A DNA stretch of 64,000 nucleotides, taken from the NCBI GenBank assembly GCA_017554145.1, contig JAFZIZ010000001.1, forward strand, positions 225,242 through 289,241, written 5' to 3'. Shown one piece after another: positions 8,693 through 18,048 of this stretch (the first letter of the stretch is position 1; each line of letters opens with the position of its first letter). The stretch is from Prevotella sp. (GTDB taxonomy: Bacteria; Bacteroidota; Bacteroidia; Bacteroidales; Bacteroidaceae). Under the pieces are notes generated by a model. That model saw nothing but the letters and a program-made list of their open reading frames with translations, did not search any database and was not told the DNA's origin. A program made the translations under genes and the position numbers.

Positions 8693-9247
8693 TTACACCC
8701 GAATAACTATCTTCCCACCACCTGGGCCAAAAACGAAGTCACCTATCAGCCGTACTGATCTTGGTATGCTGAGTGTCACAAACTGGCGACAGGTGGCAAA
8801 TGCCATTGAGCAAATAGTCACTACGCCATCAGGTACAACGTACTCTTCACTCTTAAACGAGGAACGGGCAAATAGCAACCGATGCCCATCAAGACTATAC
8901 CCCACGTCGTGCTCGTCCAAACGATATTCTCCTTCGTCCTCAAAGGCCCATGTCTCTTCATCTCGATTAGCGTATTTCTTCGTCCAGAAATAGATTGCTG
9001 GCATCAGTTCCTCGTTCTCCTCTTCATCCTCACTAAACACCAACTGGTCATGTTCATGTACATGAGCCGTCCAAGGCACATGCAGCGTTCCAATCCGGCA
9101 ACCTATCAATGCCCCAGGCTCTATCTCTTCTACACCTTCAGGAATCCAATAAGCACCATCCGCACTGGCACCCTTCAACAGCCGCTTCCCATCTGCAGAA
9201 TAAACAAAGCCATAGCTATCCATCCACAGCTGATCCGTATCACTCAT
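8693..9247 (-). CDS. BspA-like leucine-rich-repeat protein
   Basis: 184 residues. Two short LRR_5/BspA-type units: WIPEGVEEIEPGALIGCRIG near residue 33, and VVPDGVVTICSMAFATC with the following TLSIPRSVRLIGDFVF near residue 140. A Glu-rich segment lies between them. No signal peptide, so probably cytoplasmic, unlike the secreted BspA adhesins. It is the last gene of the 14-gene minus-strand run, 11 bp after its neighbour. LRR proteins of this kind usually bind other proteins; its partner is unknown. Confidence 0.65.
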   Translation of the reverse strand: MSDTDQLWMDSYGFVYSADGKRLLKGASADGAYWIPEGVEEIEPGALIGCRIGTLHVPWTAHVHEHDQLVFSEDEEENEELMPAIYFWTKKYANRDEETWAFEDEGEYRLDEHDVGYSLDGHRLLFARSSFKSEEYVVPDGVVTICSMAFATCRQFVTLSIPRSVRLIGDFVFGPGGGKIVIRV

Positions 9248-9258
9248 ACATTATTATT

Positions 9259-9576
9259 CTAAAAAGCTTTTTTAGTTTCTTGAGACAACTCCCACAAAAT
9301 ATCTATTGGATTCCTATATACAGGATTCTCGTTCTCCAGATATTTGTCAAGGGCATAAACAGCTGCATCATTAATTTTCTGATACAGTCCATTGTGCCCA
9401 TTCCAATTTGTAGACCAGCTGTTCAATTCGTTTTGATCATACCATATTTGATACAACTCTTCGTATTCTTTATCAGAGAGTTCTATTCCAAATTGGTAGC
9501 GTCCACTGATATTACTGCCATATTCTTCACTGCCAGCCTCAAAACAGAAATCAACATAGATTTTTGCTATTTTCAT
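9259..9576 (-). CDS. Small acidic protein, unknown
   Basis: 105 residues, acidic, soluble. No family recognised. Its ATG overlaps the stop of the upstream nuclease-like gene by four bases (ATGA), so the two are translationally coupled; small acidic proteins coupled to nucleases are often inhibitors or immunity proteins, but nothing in the sequence proves that here. Confidence 0.6.
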   Translation of the reverse strand: MKIAKIYVDFCFEAGSEEYGSNISGRYQFGIELSDKEYEELYQIWYDQNELNSWSTNWNGHNGLYQKINDAAVYALDKYLENENPVYRNPIDILWELSQETKKAF

Positions 9577-10136
9577 CTGAACAATTCTTCAAGAATATTT
9601 AACATGTCATTTCTATGGAAGTCTCTAATTTCAACATCATTCTTTGAATCATTGTACCAATATATCTTACCCCAATAGCTATCTTTATTGTAATCTATGA
9701 ACACGCCTACATATGAACCGCAATTATAATAATCAGAAGCACCTTCTTGTCTTGGTCTTACCATCCGGTTTAATTCTCTTTCATCATCAACTCGTTTCTC
9801 AGGATTATCCGGTTTCTTCATTTCTAAAACCAAATAATTGGGTTTTGTTTCTTCACGCGTTTGAACAATCAAGTCAACCCTGACCTTATGACCATCAACA
9901 ATCTTCGGATTTCCTCCATAACTTCTATTATATTCTACATCAACATAATATCCCTTAAATAATTCCGTTCCATTCAGAAAATCATAAGCTCTCATTCTTT
10001 TTTCCATGTACATAGCCACACGTGCACAAATATTCCATTCAGAAACCTCATCGTTCAAATTGACTCTATCGAGTGTATAAACGTCTTCGAAGGAGTTACG
10101 CAAAAGCCATAATACTATTTTTCTTGTCTTATTCAT
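9573..10136 (-). CDS. PD-(D/E)XK nuclease-like protein A
   Basis: 187 residues. The core VRVDLIVQ (Asp88), then YLVLEMKK (Glu105-x-Lys107), gives the D-x(n)-ExK active-site pattern on two adjacent predicted strands, as in restriction-endonuclease-like proteins. A helical N-terminus (1-60) precedes it. No signal peptide. Target unknown; could be a DNA nuclease or a structural relative. Second such protein in the operon (see 16522-17058); the two share the pattern but little else. Confidence 0.65.
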   Translation of the reverse strand: MNKTRKIVLWLLRNSFEDVYTLDRVNLNDEVSEWNICARVAMYMEKRMRAYDFLNGTELFKGYYVDVEYNRSYGGNPKIVDGHKVRVDLIVQTREETKPNYLVLEMKKPDNPEKRVDDERELNRMVRPRQEGASDYYNCGSYVGVFIDYNKDSYWGKIYWYNDSKNDVEIRDFHRNDMLNILEELFR

Positions 10137-10173
10137 ACTTCAATAACTTCAATAATAGAACTTCCTAACTCTC

Positions 10174-11958
10174 TTACTGTTTTTTTATAGCTTCATTCGC
10201 TTTGTTTTTATAATAATCATCAATATCATTATGTCCCCATCCGTTTTTCAATTCCAGAAAGAGTTTGTGCGCTAATTCTGAGTTCCCTTCTCTTTCTAAA
10301 AGGGTGGCTAATTCGTACATCCCCTTGGCATCATTTCTTTCAGCAGAGGTCATTAAAAATTCTTTTGCTTTCATTACATTAGAATCTACGCCCAATCCAT
10401 CTCGATAAATAACGCCTAAATAAGCCTTTGCTCTATCACGAAGTGAACCACCACCATAATGTTCATCGTCCATATCTGCTTTCTCGAACAATTCACGTGA
10501 TTTCTCATAATTTTTTTGTATCCCGATGCCTTTAAAATACATCTCACCTAAATTGCAATAAGCATCACGAAAGCCCAAATCCATTTCTCTTTGATACCAG
10601 TAAATAGCTTTTTCATATTTTTCCTCTTCCATAAATTTTGCTGCGAGAACATCAATCGTTGATGAAAAAAGTCCATTACATTCGATATTATATATTATTT
10701 CATGTTTGGTTAACTGTTTATGATTAAACTTCCTTAACCAATAATCAGCTTTAGTTGCATCCTGAGAAATTGTTTCCCACATTTCACCACCACCTGATTC
10801 AGTATTGTACATATAATAGTATTCGAAATTACCTATTTCGCCATAAGTATACATAATACCCATCATATACTGAAACAAATAATTACCCTGCTCCGCAGCC
10901 TGCGTTTTTAGCTCTATTGCTTTATTAATATCTTTGCTTACTCCCAAACCCTGAGCATATAGATCCCCTAATCTCCATTGAGCTAAATCGAGTCCTTTTT
11001 CTGCGGCTTTTTTATACCAACTAACAGCTTGTTCAATATTATCTGTTGGTGTTACATCTAAAGATTCAAACATCGGATAATTTATTGTCGAGAATGACGG
11101 GTCATTGAACAGCCCCATTCCAAACTCTGCAACGGAAACACCCTTATTTGCATTTTCTCTACACCATTGTTTGTCTGATAACATTAGATACTGAGCATCT
11201 ATCATTCCATTATCAGCAGCCTGTTTTATCAAGTTCATTATTGCTGATTGTTCCTTCAAATTGTCATTAATATTTATCTTTGTTAACTGCTCTGGGAATC
11301 CTGTCTTATAATCCAACAAAAGTTTTCCAAGAGCAATTTGTGCTTCAGGATAACCTTTTTCTACTGCCTTTACATAAAAATTATATGCCTCTTGATAAGA
11401 TTCCTGAGTATTTGGATCCTCATCATAATCTCTGTCAAATGGAACTATAGATGCTTGCCCCAATTGATATGTAGCAGGAGCATAACCAGTATCCGATGCT
11501 TTTTGTAATTTCTCATAGGCTGAGGCTATATCATTTCTAGCCATAGCTATCATTCCATCGTTATATAACTGTGATGCGTCCTTTTCTTTCTTAAGCAAGC
11601 ATAATTCATAAGTTTCTTTTGATTCAACCGAAGGGATTCCATGTTCTGTGAAATCAACGACGAGTGGTTTACAATTCACAGCCTTCACTTCAAGACGAGA
11701 GCTTTTTTCTGGCATATAAACCCAGTACTCATTTGTTTTAAAGGCAACTTCACCAGCAATATCACCCTCAAAAAGGACATTACGCAATGGGAATTGGACC
11801 TTAATTAATGCACACGCTATTCCTTTTGTGTCATCACGCTGGTTTGTTCGTGCTGCAATATCAGACGAACTTTGTTTAAAACTAATCACAGCGATTTCTT
11901 CTTGTGAGAAAACTGAGATACTAACTACAAGAAACAATAAACTAAATAACTTTTTCAT
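10174..11958 (-). CDS. Secreted Sel1-repeat protein, paralogue 1
   Basis: 594 residues. Signal peptide 1-18 (MKKLFSLLFLVVSISVFS). Residues about 25-125 are an unnamed N-terminal domain shared with the next three upstream genes (pattern NQRDDTKGIACALIKV, then a WVYM strand and a FTEHGI element). The rest is Sel1-type TPR repeats, for example AVSWYKKAAEKGLDLAQWRL and LGDLYAQGLGVSKD. Sel1 proteins are scaffolds that hold protein complexes; this one is presumably periplasmic or cell-surface. It is 14 bp downstream of paralogue 2. Confidence 0.75.
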   Translation of the reverse strand: MKKLFSLLFLVVSISVFSQEEIAVISFKQSSSDIAARTNQRDDTKGIACALIKVQFPLRNVLFEGDIAGEVAFKTNEYWVYMPEKSSRLEVKAVNCKPLVVDFTEHGIPSVESKETYELCLLKKEKDASQLYNDGMIAMARNDIASAYEKLQKASDTGYAPATYQLGQASIVPFDRDYDEDPNTQESYQEAYNFYVKAVEKGYPEAQIALGKLLLDYKTGFPEQLTKININDNLKEQSAIMNLIKQAADNGMIDAQYLMLSDKQWCRENANKGVSVAEFGMGLFNDPSFSTINYPMFESLDVTPTDNIEQAVSWYKKAAEKGLDLAQWRLGDLYAQGLGVSKDINKAIELKTQAAEQGNYLFQYMMGIMYTYGEIGNFEYYYMYNTESGGGEMWETISQDATKADYWLRKFNHKQLTKHEIIYNIECNGLFSSTIDVLAAKFMEEEKYEKAIYWYQREMDLGFRDAYCNLGEMYFKGIGIQKNYEKSRELFEKADMDDEHYGGGSLRDRAKAYLGVIYRDGLGVDSNVMKAKEFLMTSAERNDAKGMYELATLLEREGNSELAHKLFLELKNGWGHNDIDDYYKNKANEAIKKQ

Positions 11959-11972
11959 AATTATAGCGGTTT

Positions 11973-13409
11973 TTAATAATTGTCCTTAATAAAATCAATA
12001 GCTTTTTGATAACCTTTTTTAGATAAGTAATTTAAAGTATTAAAGACTTTTATTCTGTTATCAGTATAATCGTATTGATAATAATCTATTATTGCTTTTA
12101 AATATAGAGCATCGTCATCATCTATACCAGTAAGAAATTTACTTGCTTTTTTATATTCTTTTCGGTTATAATAAATCTCTGCTAAACGACAGGCCGCTTT
12201 GGGGTGACGACCCGTATACGAATTTTCAGGAGAAGCCTTTAAATAATAATCCATTGCCATATTAATGTCTTTGGGAACATTGCGTCCTTCTTCATACATA
12301 TAGCCCAGCTGAAACAATGCTTCTGGCAAACCTTCAGCAGCTTGCTGTTTAATAAAATCAATTTTTGTTTGATCTATCGGATATAATCTATTTCCATATA
12401 TTCTAACCAAATCAGTCTTCGATTGATTTGTAGGTGCTATTTCATAGACTTTATTGTACCAATCAGCTGCAATGGATAGATTCTGTGATTTACACATTCC
12501 CATTTCGTAAATGACACCTAAGCATCTCATTGCTTTCAGATTTCCAGTAGCGGCAGAATCTAGACAAATATTATACATAAGGTCACATCCCTCTGACAAT
12601 CCATTACTTTGAGGAAAATCTATGAACAGATCATCTCCTGCCCGTTTATAGCCTTTAGCGCATGCTTTTAATTCATATAGGCTTGCTATAGAATATATAT
12701 CTTTTTCTTCATCTCGATTTACTCGTGAACTACCACGCCATATTTTAGATTTTTGTCTACATGCATAAATGTACATCAGTTCTCCTGGCATTTTATCAAG
12801 ACAAGTACTATCACCTTTTGACAATAGTTTCTCTATCCAGTAATATCCTGATTCATTCTTGCCAGAATCGCCATTCTTAACAGTAGCCAATTGAGCCATT
12901 GCGATTTGCGCCTTTACATCACCTCTTGTGGCAGCCATCTTCAAGAAAGTCCTTGCATTATTTGGAACTTCCATGCCATCTAGATTCCATCCTAATTGAT
13001 ATACTTTGTTAATAATGTCTTTAGTATCATCTACAAGATGTAATGAATAGGTCTGTCCGCCTATTAGAGAACTAATCCCATAATCACCAAACACAACATC
13101 CTTTGTCTGATAATCAGTATGCTTTATCTTAATATGTTTTGCACCATTGGCAATAAAGACCATATATACATCATCTTTATATTCAACATCACCAACGACC
13201 CATCCTTCAAATTCAAGTCCTTCTTTCAACGATTGTACTTTTAGCAATGCACATGAATTACCATTGTTGTCATTTCTCATTCTCACTGCCATCTGGGCAT
13301 TCTCCAATGGCTCGAACTCCTTCACCTCGATATCTTGGGCAAAAGTTACTCTTGTGAAAAGCAGGATAAATGTTATCAAAATGACTTCCTTTTTCTGTTT
13401 CATATTCAT
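11973..13409 (-). CDS. Secreted Sel1-repeat protein, paralogue 2
   Basis: 478 residues. Signal peptide about 1-24 (LITFILLFTRVTFAQ). Shared N-terminal domain with RNDNNGNSCALLKV, FEGWVVGDVEY and the closing FGDYGISSL. Sel1/TPR repeats follow, e.g. AEGLPEALFQLGYMYEEGRN. The 5' end of the gene is also similar at DNA level to paralogue 4 (14999-16483), suggesting fairly recent duplication or gene conversion of that domain. No PEGA domains. Confidence 0.75.
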   Translation of the reverse strand: MNMKQKKEVILITFILLFTRVTFAQDIEVKEFEPLENAQMAVRMRNDNNGNSCALLKVQSLKEGLEFEGWVVGDVEYKDDVYMVFIANGAKHIKIKHTDYQTKDVVFGDYGISSLIGGQTYSLHLVDDTKDIINKVYQLGWNLDGMEVPNNARTFLKMAATRGDVKAQIAMAQLATVKNGDSGKNESGYYWIEKLLSKGDSTCLDKMPGELMYIYACRQKSKIWRGSSRVNRDEEKDIYSIASLYELKACAKGYKRAGDDLFIDFPQSNGLSEGCDLMYNICLDSAATGNLKAMRCLGVIYEMGMCKSQNLSIAADWYNKVYEIAPTNQSKTDLVRIYGNRLYPIDQTKIDFIKQQAAEGLPEALFQLGYMYEEGRNVPKDINMAMDYYLKASPENSYTGRHPKAACRLAEIYYNRKEYKKASKFLTGIDDDDALYLKAIIDYYQYDYTDNRIKVFNTLNYLSKKGYQKAIDFIKDNY

Positions 13410-13455
13410 TTTGGTCTAAGATGCATATATCGTAATTATAAATATTCTCAACTTA

Positions 13456-15012
13456 CTACATCAAGCGAACTTTAGCCTGTCTGCATACGCTCTCAAATCT
13501 ACTATTCAATGCACGTTGATACCATTCTCTTGCACTTTCTTTGTTACCCGTCTTAAGATAACAATCTCCTAAATCAATACAAAAATCTAATGAACTATCT
13601 TCATCAACATATTTCATACATTTTTTGTACCAAACAATTGCATCAGCATACATGCTTTCTTTCTTATATAGATCTCCTATGTGCTTATAAGCATTTAAAA
13701 CCTGTCCTTTATCAGACAACTTGTAATTAATCAGCTTTAAATAAATATCCTTTGACTTCTGAAAATTATACACCTCAGGCTTATCTTTTTCCCCATATAA
13801 AGAAGCTAACAGCTGAAGTGCCGTAGTTTTTAGATTTTCACTTCCATCATCTTCAAGATTGTCTATTGCTAAAGAAAACCAATATGCTGCCTGAATGTAA
13901 TCCCTGTACATCATGCCATGTGCTAGCCAGAATTGACTCTTACCATCTCCTTGTACAGCCCTTTCATAACCATTAAGCGGCATAAGAGTATACTGAATTG
14001 TGTCTTCGTCTATTCCTTTGATATTTACAGGTAACTCAACACTGCCATATCCATACTGAGATAATGTAAGTGTATGTTTTCCTAATGACACATCTATTAA
14101 TAGTCCATCATCCAACTTAACTTCTTTGCCATCCAACAATACATTATTATAATCTGAGATATTTGTAATTATCCTCAATCTTCCTCTCATTTGCTTCAAT
14201 TCGGGTAGTTCAAATAGGTGGTTACCTTTTTCTACAATTATTACCTCTTGTTGTAATGACAAAAAACCATCTTTTTGGGCTTTTATTACATATGTACCAG
14301 GAACAACACTCCCTTGCCAGTTTCCATTACCTATTTTTTTATCATTAAGATATAATTGTGCACCATTTGTTTTGCAACCGATTTGTACTTGCGCCTTTAG
14401 TGATTCCAATGCAACATTTACTGTCTGGATTCCCTTACCAGTATTTACAATTTCAACTGCAGATTGATATCCATCAGCTTTTACTTGTAACACATGCTCA
14501 CCTTTTTTCAGGAATAATCGATAACTTCCATTTGAAAGAATATCAAGAGGAATATTGTCAACAACGACTTGTGCTTCAAAAGGTTTTATGTTGAGAATAA
14601 CGGTGTTCTTATCTGGTTTGAAAGAAGATTCTCTTAAGATAAGAAGATAACTAGTTTTTGACTCTATTTCATCAATCCCATAATCTTTAAATACAATTTT
14701 AAACGGTAAATAACAAGGACGCTTGATTGTCAGATCTTTTGATCCTTTTGACAAATATACCCAGTACTCATTCAAATTACTATCTATATTTCCAACCACA
14801 TTTTTGCCAAAAGAAATATCAGAAGCGCTAACTTGAACTTTAACCAACCCACAAGGTATACCTAAACTATCATTTCGTTGATTAATTGATGCAGATAAGT
14901 CCGATAGGACTGTTTTCATCCCCTTAACTTCCAATCCTTGTGCATTCATGACAAGAAAAAAAAATGAGAAGATTATCACTGAAATGCTTTTAATTATTCT
15001 ATTTGATTTCAT
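13456..15012 (-). CDS. Secreted PEGA and TPR protein, paralogue 3
   Basis: 518 residues. Signal peptide about 1-25 ending MNAQG. Shared N-terminal domain (NQRNDSLGIPCGLVKV, EYWVYLSKGSKDL, FKDYGI). Then three PEGA-type beta domains, about 136-190, 207-262 and 276-332, each with a GxYxL..KxG(E/T)H core, which in other proteins bind cell wall or surface partners. The C-terminal third (about 340-518) is TPR-like. It overlaps the upstream gene by 14 bp. Probably anchored in or facing the envelope. Confidence 0.75.
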   Translation of the reverse strand: MKSNRIIKSISVIIFSFFFLVMNAQGLEVKGMKTVLSDLSASINQRNDSLGIPCGLVKVQVSASDISFGKNVVGNIDSNLNEYWVYLSKGSKDLTIKRPCYLPFKIVFKDYGIDEIESKTSYLLILRESSFKPDKNTVILNIKPFEAQVVVDNIPLDILSNGSYRLFLKKGEHVLQVKADGYQSAVEIVNTGKGIQTVNVALESLKAQVQIGCKTNGAQLYLNDKKIGNGNWQGSVVPGTYVIKAQKDGFLSLQQEVIIVEKGNHLFELPELKQMRGRLRIITNISDYNNVLLDGKEVKLDDGLLIDVSLGKHTLTLSQYGYGSVELPVNIKGIDEDTIQYTLMPLNGYERAVQGDGKSQFWLAHGMMYRDYIQAAYWFSLAIDNLEDDGSENLKTTALQLLASLYGEKDKPEVYNFQKSKDIYLKLINYKLSDKGQVLNAYKHIGDLYKKESMYADAIVWYKKCMKYVDEDSSLDFCIDLGDCYLKTGNKESAREWYQRALNSRFESVCRQAKVRLM

Positions 15013-16483
15013 ATCCTATTTCTTTTAATTCCTCTTCAACTCTTGAGAATGAACCGCCACTAAGAAGAAAAGCTTTACGATACCAATACGCAGCTATATT
15101 TAGATCTTTTTCCACTCCACCAATTCCATAACGATAATAACGCCCCATCCAATAACATGCATTTAAATCTAATTCAAGATCAAGACTTTGTTTCAATAAA
15201 GCGAAAGCTCTCTTAGGATCCTTTCTACATCCTCTTCCTATTTCTAAATATTTTGCCAAACTTCGTAAAGCCTCTGGATGATTTTGTGCTGCTGCTTTTT
15301 CCAACCAGTAAATTCCTGTTTCATAGTTGACATCATTTTTATTCCAACCCTCTACAGAAGAGAAAGTTTCATTATTATACATTCTGGCTAATTTATTTTG
15401 AGCATCTGCATTACCCCTAATAGCTTCCATTTTTATTTTACAGAATTCTGACATATATTCCAAAGAACCTTCTATTGTATAGGTCTGTCCCTCCTCAATA
15501 TCAATTGTTTTTCTAAACGAATAATAACAATCCTTATCTACAACTACTTTATGAGTACCTACTGATATATCTTCTATAAAGAAGGGGGTAATTCCCACTC
15601 TCTTTCCGTCAATATAAATAACACAGGAATCTGGTTGGTATTGTATGTTCAATTTTCCAGATATTTCTTTTAAGCCGATCATACTTACAAAAACAGAATC
15701 ATTTTCTTGTATATTCAAAATCCTAGTCATAGAAATGAATCCGTCCTTCTTAGCATCTATAGTATATTCTCCAGGTGGAACTAATCCTTCCCAATCATTA
15801 ATTCCTTTCTGCACCCCATTAACATAAATAACTGAACCTTCCGTTACACATGAAACTTTAAGGTATGAAAAAAAAGTTGTCAAATCAACATCAACAACTT
15901 TAGCTTTCTTTTCAACTTTAATTAATCTATTGTTAATTGCAAAATCGCCTAATTTAACAGAATAAAAATGGCTTCCAATTGGGAGACTTAGATTATAAAT
16001 TCCATTTCTTTCTTTAGGGAGCAATTCATTATTAACATACAAATCCACATCTGATGGCATAACTTTTAAGACTATAGTTCCTTTCTTGTCCGATGTATTC
16101 ACTTTACGTCTTTCTGTTTTAAGCTCTAACTTATAAACATGTCCAGAAGATATTTTATTAACACCATAATCAGAAAAGGTAACTGTTATTGGTAGATAAT
16201 TAGGATGTTTAATATTTAACCGTTTAGTTCCTTTTGATAGATATACATAATATTCAACTCCTTTAATCTCTACATCACCAATAATATTGCCTTCAAACTG
16301 AAGGCCTTGCTCTTTCAATACAACTTTTACCAACCCACAAGTATTACCATTGATATCTTTTCTCGGACTCGTCACTGCCGTCTGGTCCTTCTCCAACGGC
16401 TCAAACTTCTTCACCTCAATGTCTTGGGCATTGATGCAAAGAACTATAGTCCAAACTGCTATTATAAATCCCGTTCTTTTCAT
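14999..16483 (-). CDS. Secreted PEGA and Sel1 protein, paralogue 4
   Basis: 494 residues. Signal peptide 1-19 (MKRTGFIIAVWTIVLCINA). Shared N-terminal domain (RKDINGNTCGLVKV, FEGNIIGDVEI, VYLSKGTKRLNIKHPNYLP, FSDYGV), then three PEGA domains (about 135-190, 205-258, 270-325) and Sel1 repeats (YETGIYWLEKAAAQNHPEAL; NIAAYWYRKAF). It combines the two architectures seen separately in paralogues 1/2 and 3, so it may resemble the ancestor. First of the four paralogues in transcription order. Confidence 0.75.
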   Translation of the reverse strand: MKRTGFIIAVWTIVLCINAQDIEVKKFEPLEKDQTAVTSPRKDINGNTCGLVKVVLKEQGLQFEGNIIGDVEIKGVEYYVYLSKGTKRLNIKHPNYLPITVTFSDYGVNKISSGHVYKLELKTERRKVNTSDKKGTIVLKVMPSDVDLYVNNELLPKERNGIYNLSLPIGSHFYSVKLGDFAINNRLIKVEKKAKVVDVDLTTFFSYLKVSCVTEGSVIYVNGVQKGINDWEGLVPPGEYTIDAKKDGFISMTRILNIQENDSVFVSMIGLKEISGKLNIQYQPDSCVIYIDGKRVGITPFFIEDISVGTHKVVVDKDCYYSFRKTIDIEEGQTYTIEGSLEYMSEFCKIKMEAIRGNADAQNKLARMYNNETFSSVEGWNKNDVNYETGIYWLEKAAAQNHPEALRSLAKYLEIGRGCRKDPKRAFALLKQSLDLELDLNACYWMGRYYRYGIGGVEKDLNIAAYWYRKAFLLSGGSFSRVEEELKEIGYEIK

Positions 16484-16521
16484 AAAATCAATTTACTATA
16501 GTGATGTATAGTTACAATAAT

Positions 16522-17058
16522 TCATAATTTTTTCTGTGACTTCTTCCAAGTTTTTAGGTCTTTCCCCCTATGTTCTATAAAGTTCTTTAGTCTTACTTTA
16601 GAACGATTAGAAAGTTCTTCTCCAGAGCAGTTTCCATTTACAAAATCCACAAGTTCTTGTACTTGAGTTTCAAAATCTGATTTTGACTTTTGAAAAGCAG
16701 CTTTAGCACTCCGTCCTTTATAAGGTTTTATCCAATCAAGTTCTGTTAGTTGCAAAATATAAAAGTTCTTACCCGTTTCATTTAAAAGGAATTGTAATTT
16801 GTTTACTTCTATATAGGTCATCATCCCTTTTATTTCCACATACAACTTACTTCCGTCCTTTCGTGATGTAAGCATAACATCTACTTTGTGTTTATTGCTT
16901 TTTGTAAAAGGCGTATTATCTATCTCTGTAAAAAACTTGAAGTCTTCCTCCAACTTAAGCCCTAATTTGTCTAATACATAACATATCGCTTTTTCTGTAT
17001 TGTACATTTTATGCTTGATTTGAAATAATTCATCTTCATATAGTTTGGCGATTTCCAT
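16522..17058 (-). CDS. PD-(D/E)XK nuclease-like protein B
   Basis: 178 residues. KVDVMLTSRKDG (Asp60) then LYVEIKG (Glu75-x-Lys77) gives the D-x(n)-ExK pattern of restriction-like folds. A helical N-terminus precedes it and a basic tail ends in KSQKKL, which would suit nucleic-acid binding. No signal peptide, so it is cytoplasmic in the middle of a run of secreted proteins. Spacing of 18 bp from the gene before and 38 bp to the next places it firmly in the operon. Confidence 0.65.
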   Translation of the reverse strand: MEIAKLYEDELFQIKHKMYNTEKAICYVLDKLGLKLEEDFKFFTEIDNTPFTKSNKHKVDVMLTSRKDGSKLYVEIKGMMTYIEVNKLQFLLNETGKNFYILQLTELDWIKPYKGRSAKAAFQKSKSDFETQVQELVDFVNGNCSGEELSNRSKVRLKNFIEHRGKDLKTWKKSQKKL

Positions 17059-17076
17059 AATTATTATTTGTTAATT

Positions 17077-18048
17077 TTAAATATCAAAATCACTTAGACT
17101 AAATACTTCGTCCTTGGGCAAGGCTTTGCCTCCTATCTTATCAGGTTGCCAAGTACGAACGTGAACCTGCGGAGCATTTTCGTTGGTAAAGTCCCAAAGC
17201 AGGAAAAGATAGCCGTCATCATGGTATCTTCCACTGGTCCACCCTTGCTTGAGAGTGACACCATAGAAATTAGCATTCACAGGATGGCGCATCACCTCTA
17301 TCTCGTCAAAGGTTACCTTAATATAGCTGTTACGCTGGAAAATGCCACGAAGGTTTCTGATGTATTGTTCCTTGCTTTGTTTGTTGTACTGAATCTTCTG
17401 AGAGGTAAAGCCTTCTGCATGTCTTGTAGTGATGACTTTACCTGTGATTATCAAAGCATCATCGCTGAACACTTGATTAAGGAAGTTGATGTCCTTCTGA
17501 TTATAGGCAGTACGGAATTGTTCCACATAGTCTAATATCAACTGTCGACGACGAAGATCTGTCAATTCCAGATTACTCTTGATGACATTCATATAGAGAT
17601 TCATCGAGATACTCAGATAGAAACTCTCTACTTCGCCTTGCTTGTCGAAACTAATAACAGCCTCCTGGTACTCATCCTCATTGAAGTCACGTTCTCCAGT
17701 AGGTTTCATCATCAGGGGAATGTTACGTACTTGATAGCCTGTACCCGTCGTGATGCAATGTTCAACAATATCCTCATCAGTGCAAACAAATGGCGTATTC
17801 TCCCATAACATAGCCATAGACTGTTGGACACGAGTATTGACACCCATTGCCGAAAAGTTAAGACTACGACTTGCTGCCTGTGCTTCATTAACCTCATTCA
17901 GAATACGAGTAACGCTATTTTCCATCTTTGATTTAAGTGCACTGTTGTCAATGCCATCAGAGATGGTAAAAGACACATGCGCTACACTGAATGATAAATG
18001 ACAAACAATAAATGATAAAGACAATAATATTCGTTTCATATTCTTCAT
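17077..18048 (-). CDS. Secreted protein with NTF2/SnoaL-like C-terminal domain
   Basis: 323 residues. Signal peptide about 1-23; part of it is encoded by a 7-bp repeat array (17991-18018). N-terminal helical region, then a C-terminal NTF2-like fold from about residue 185: FRTAYNQKDINFLNQVFSDD, followed by strands including FYGVTLKQGW and the closing HVRTWQP. NTF2-like domains often make protein contacts rather than catalyse. It overlaps the next upstream gene by one base. Exact role unknown. Confidence 0.65.
   Translation of the reverse strand: MKNMKRILLSLSFIVCHLSFSVAHVSFTISDGIDNSALKSKMENSVTRILNEVNEAQAASRSLNFSAMGVNTRVQQSMAMLWENTPFVCTDEDIVEHCITTGTGYQVRNIPLMMKPTGERDFNEDEYQEAVISFDKQGEVESFYLSISMNLYMNVIKSNLELTDLRRRQLILDYVEQFRTAYNQKDINFLNQVFSDDALIITGKVITTRHAEGFTSQKIQYNKQSKEQYIRNLRGIFQRNSYIKVTFDEIEVMRHPVNANFYGVTLKQGWTSGRYHDDGYLFLLWDFTNENAPQVHVRTWQPDKIGGKALPKDEVFSLSDFDI
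17991..18018. repeat. 7-bp array within a signal-peptide coding region
   Basis: ATGATAA, ATGACAA, ACAATAA, ATGATAA in the 5' part of the NTF2-like gene. It encodes the residues LSFIVCHLSFS, a hydrophobic stretch that still works as a signal-peptide core. Confidence 0.7.

Noticed and set aside
9259-10136. Toxin-antitoxin pair
   Set aside because: Overlap and size fit, but neither protein matches a toxin or antitoxin I recognise; kept as a hypothesis only.
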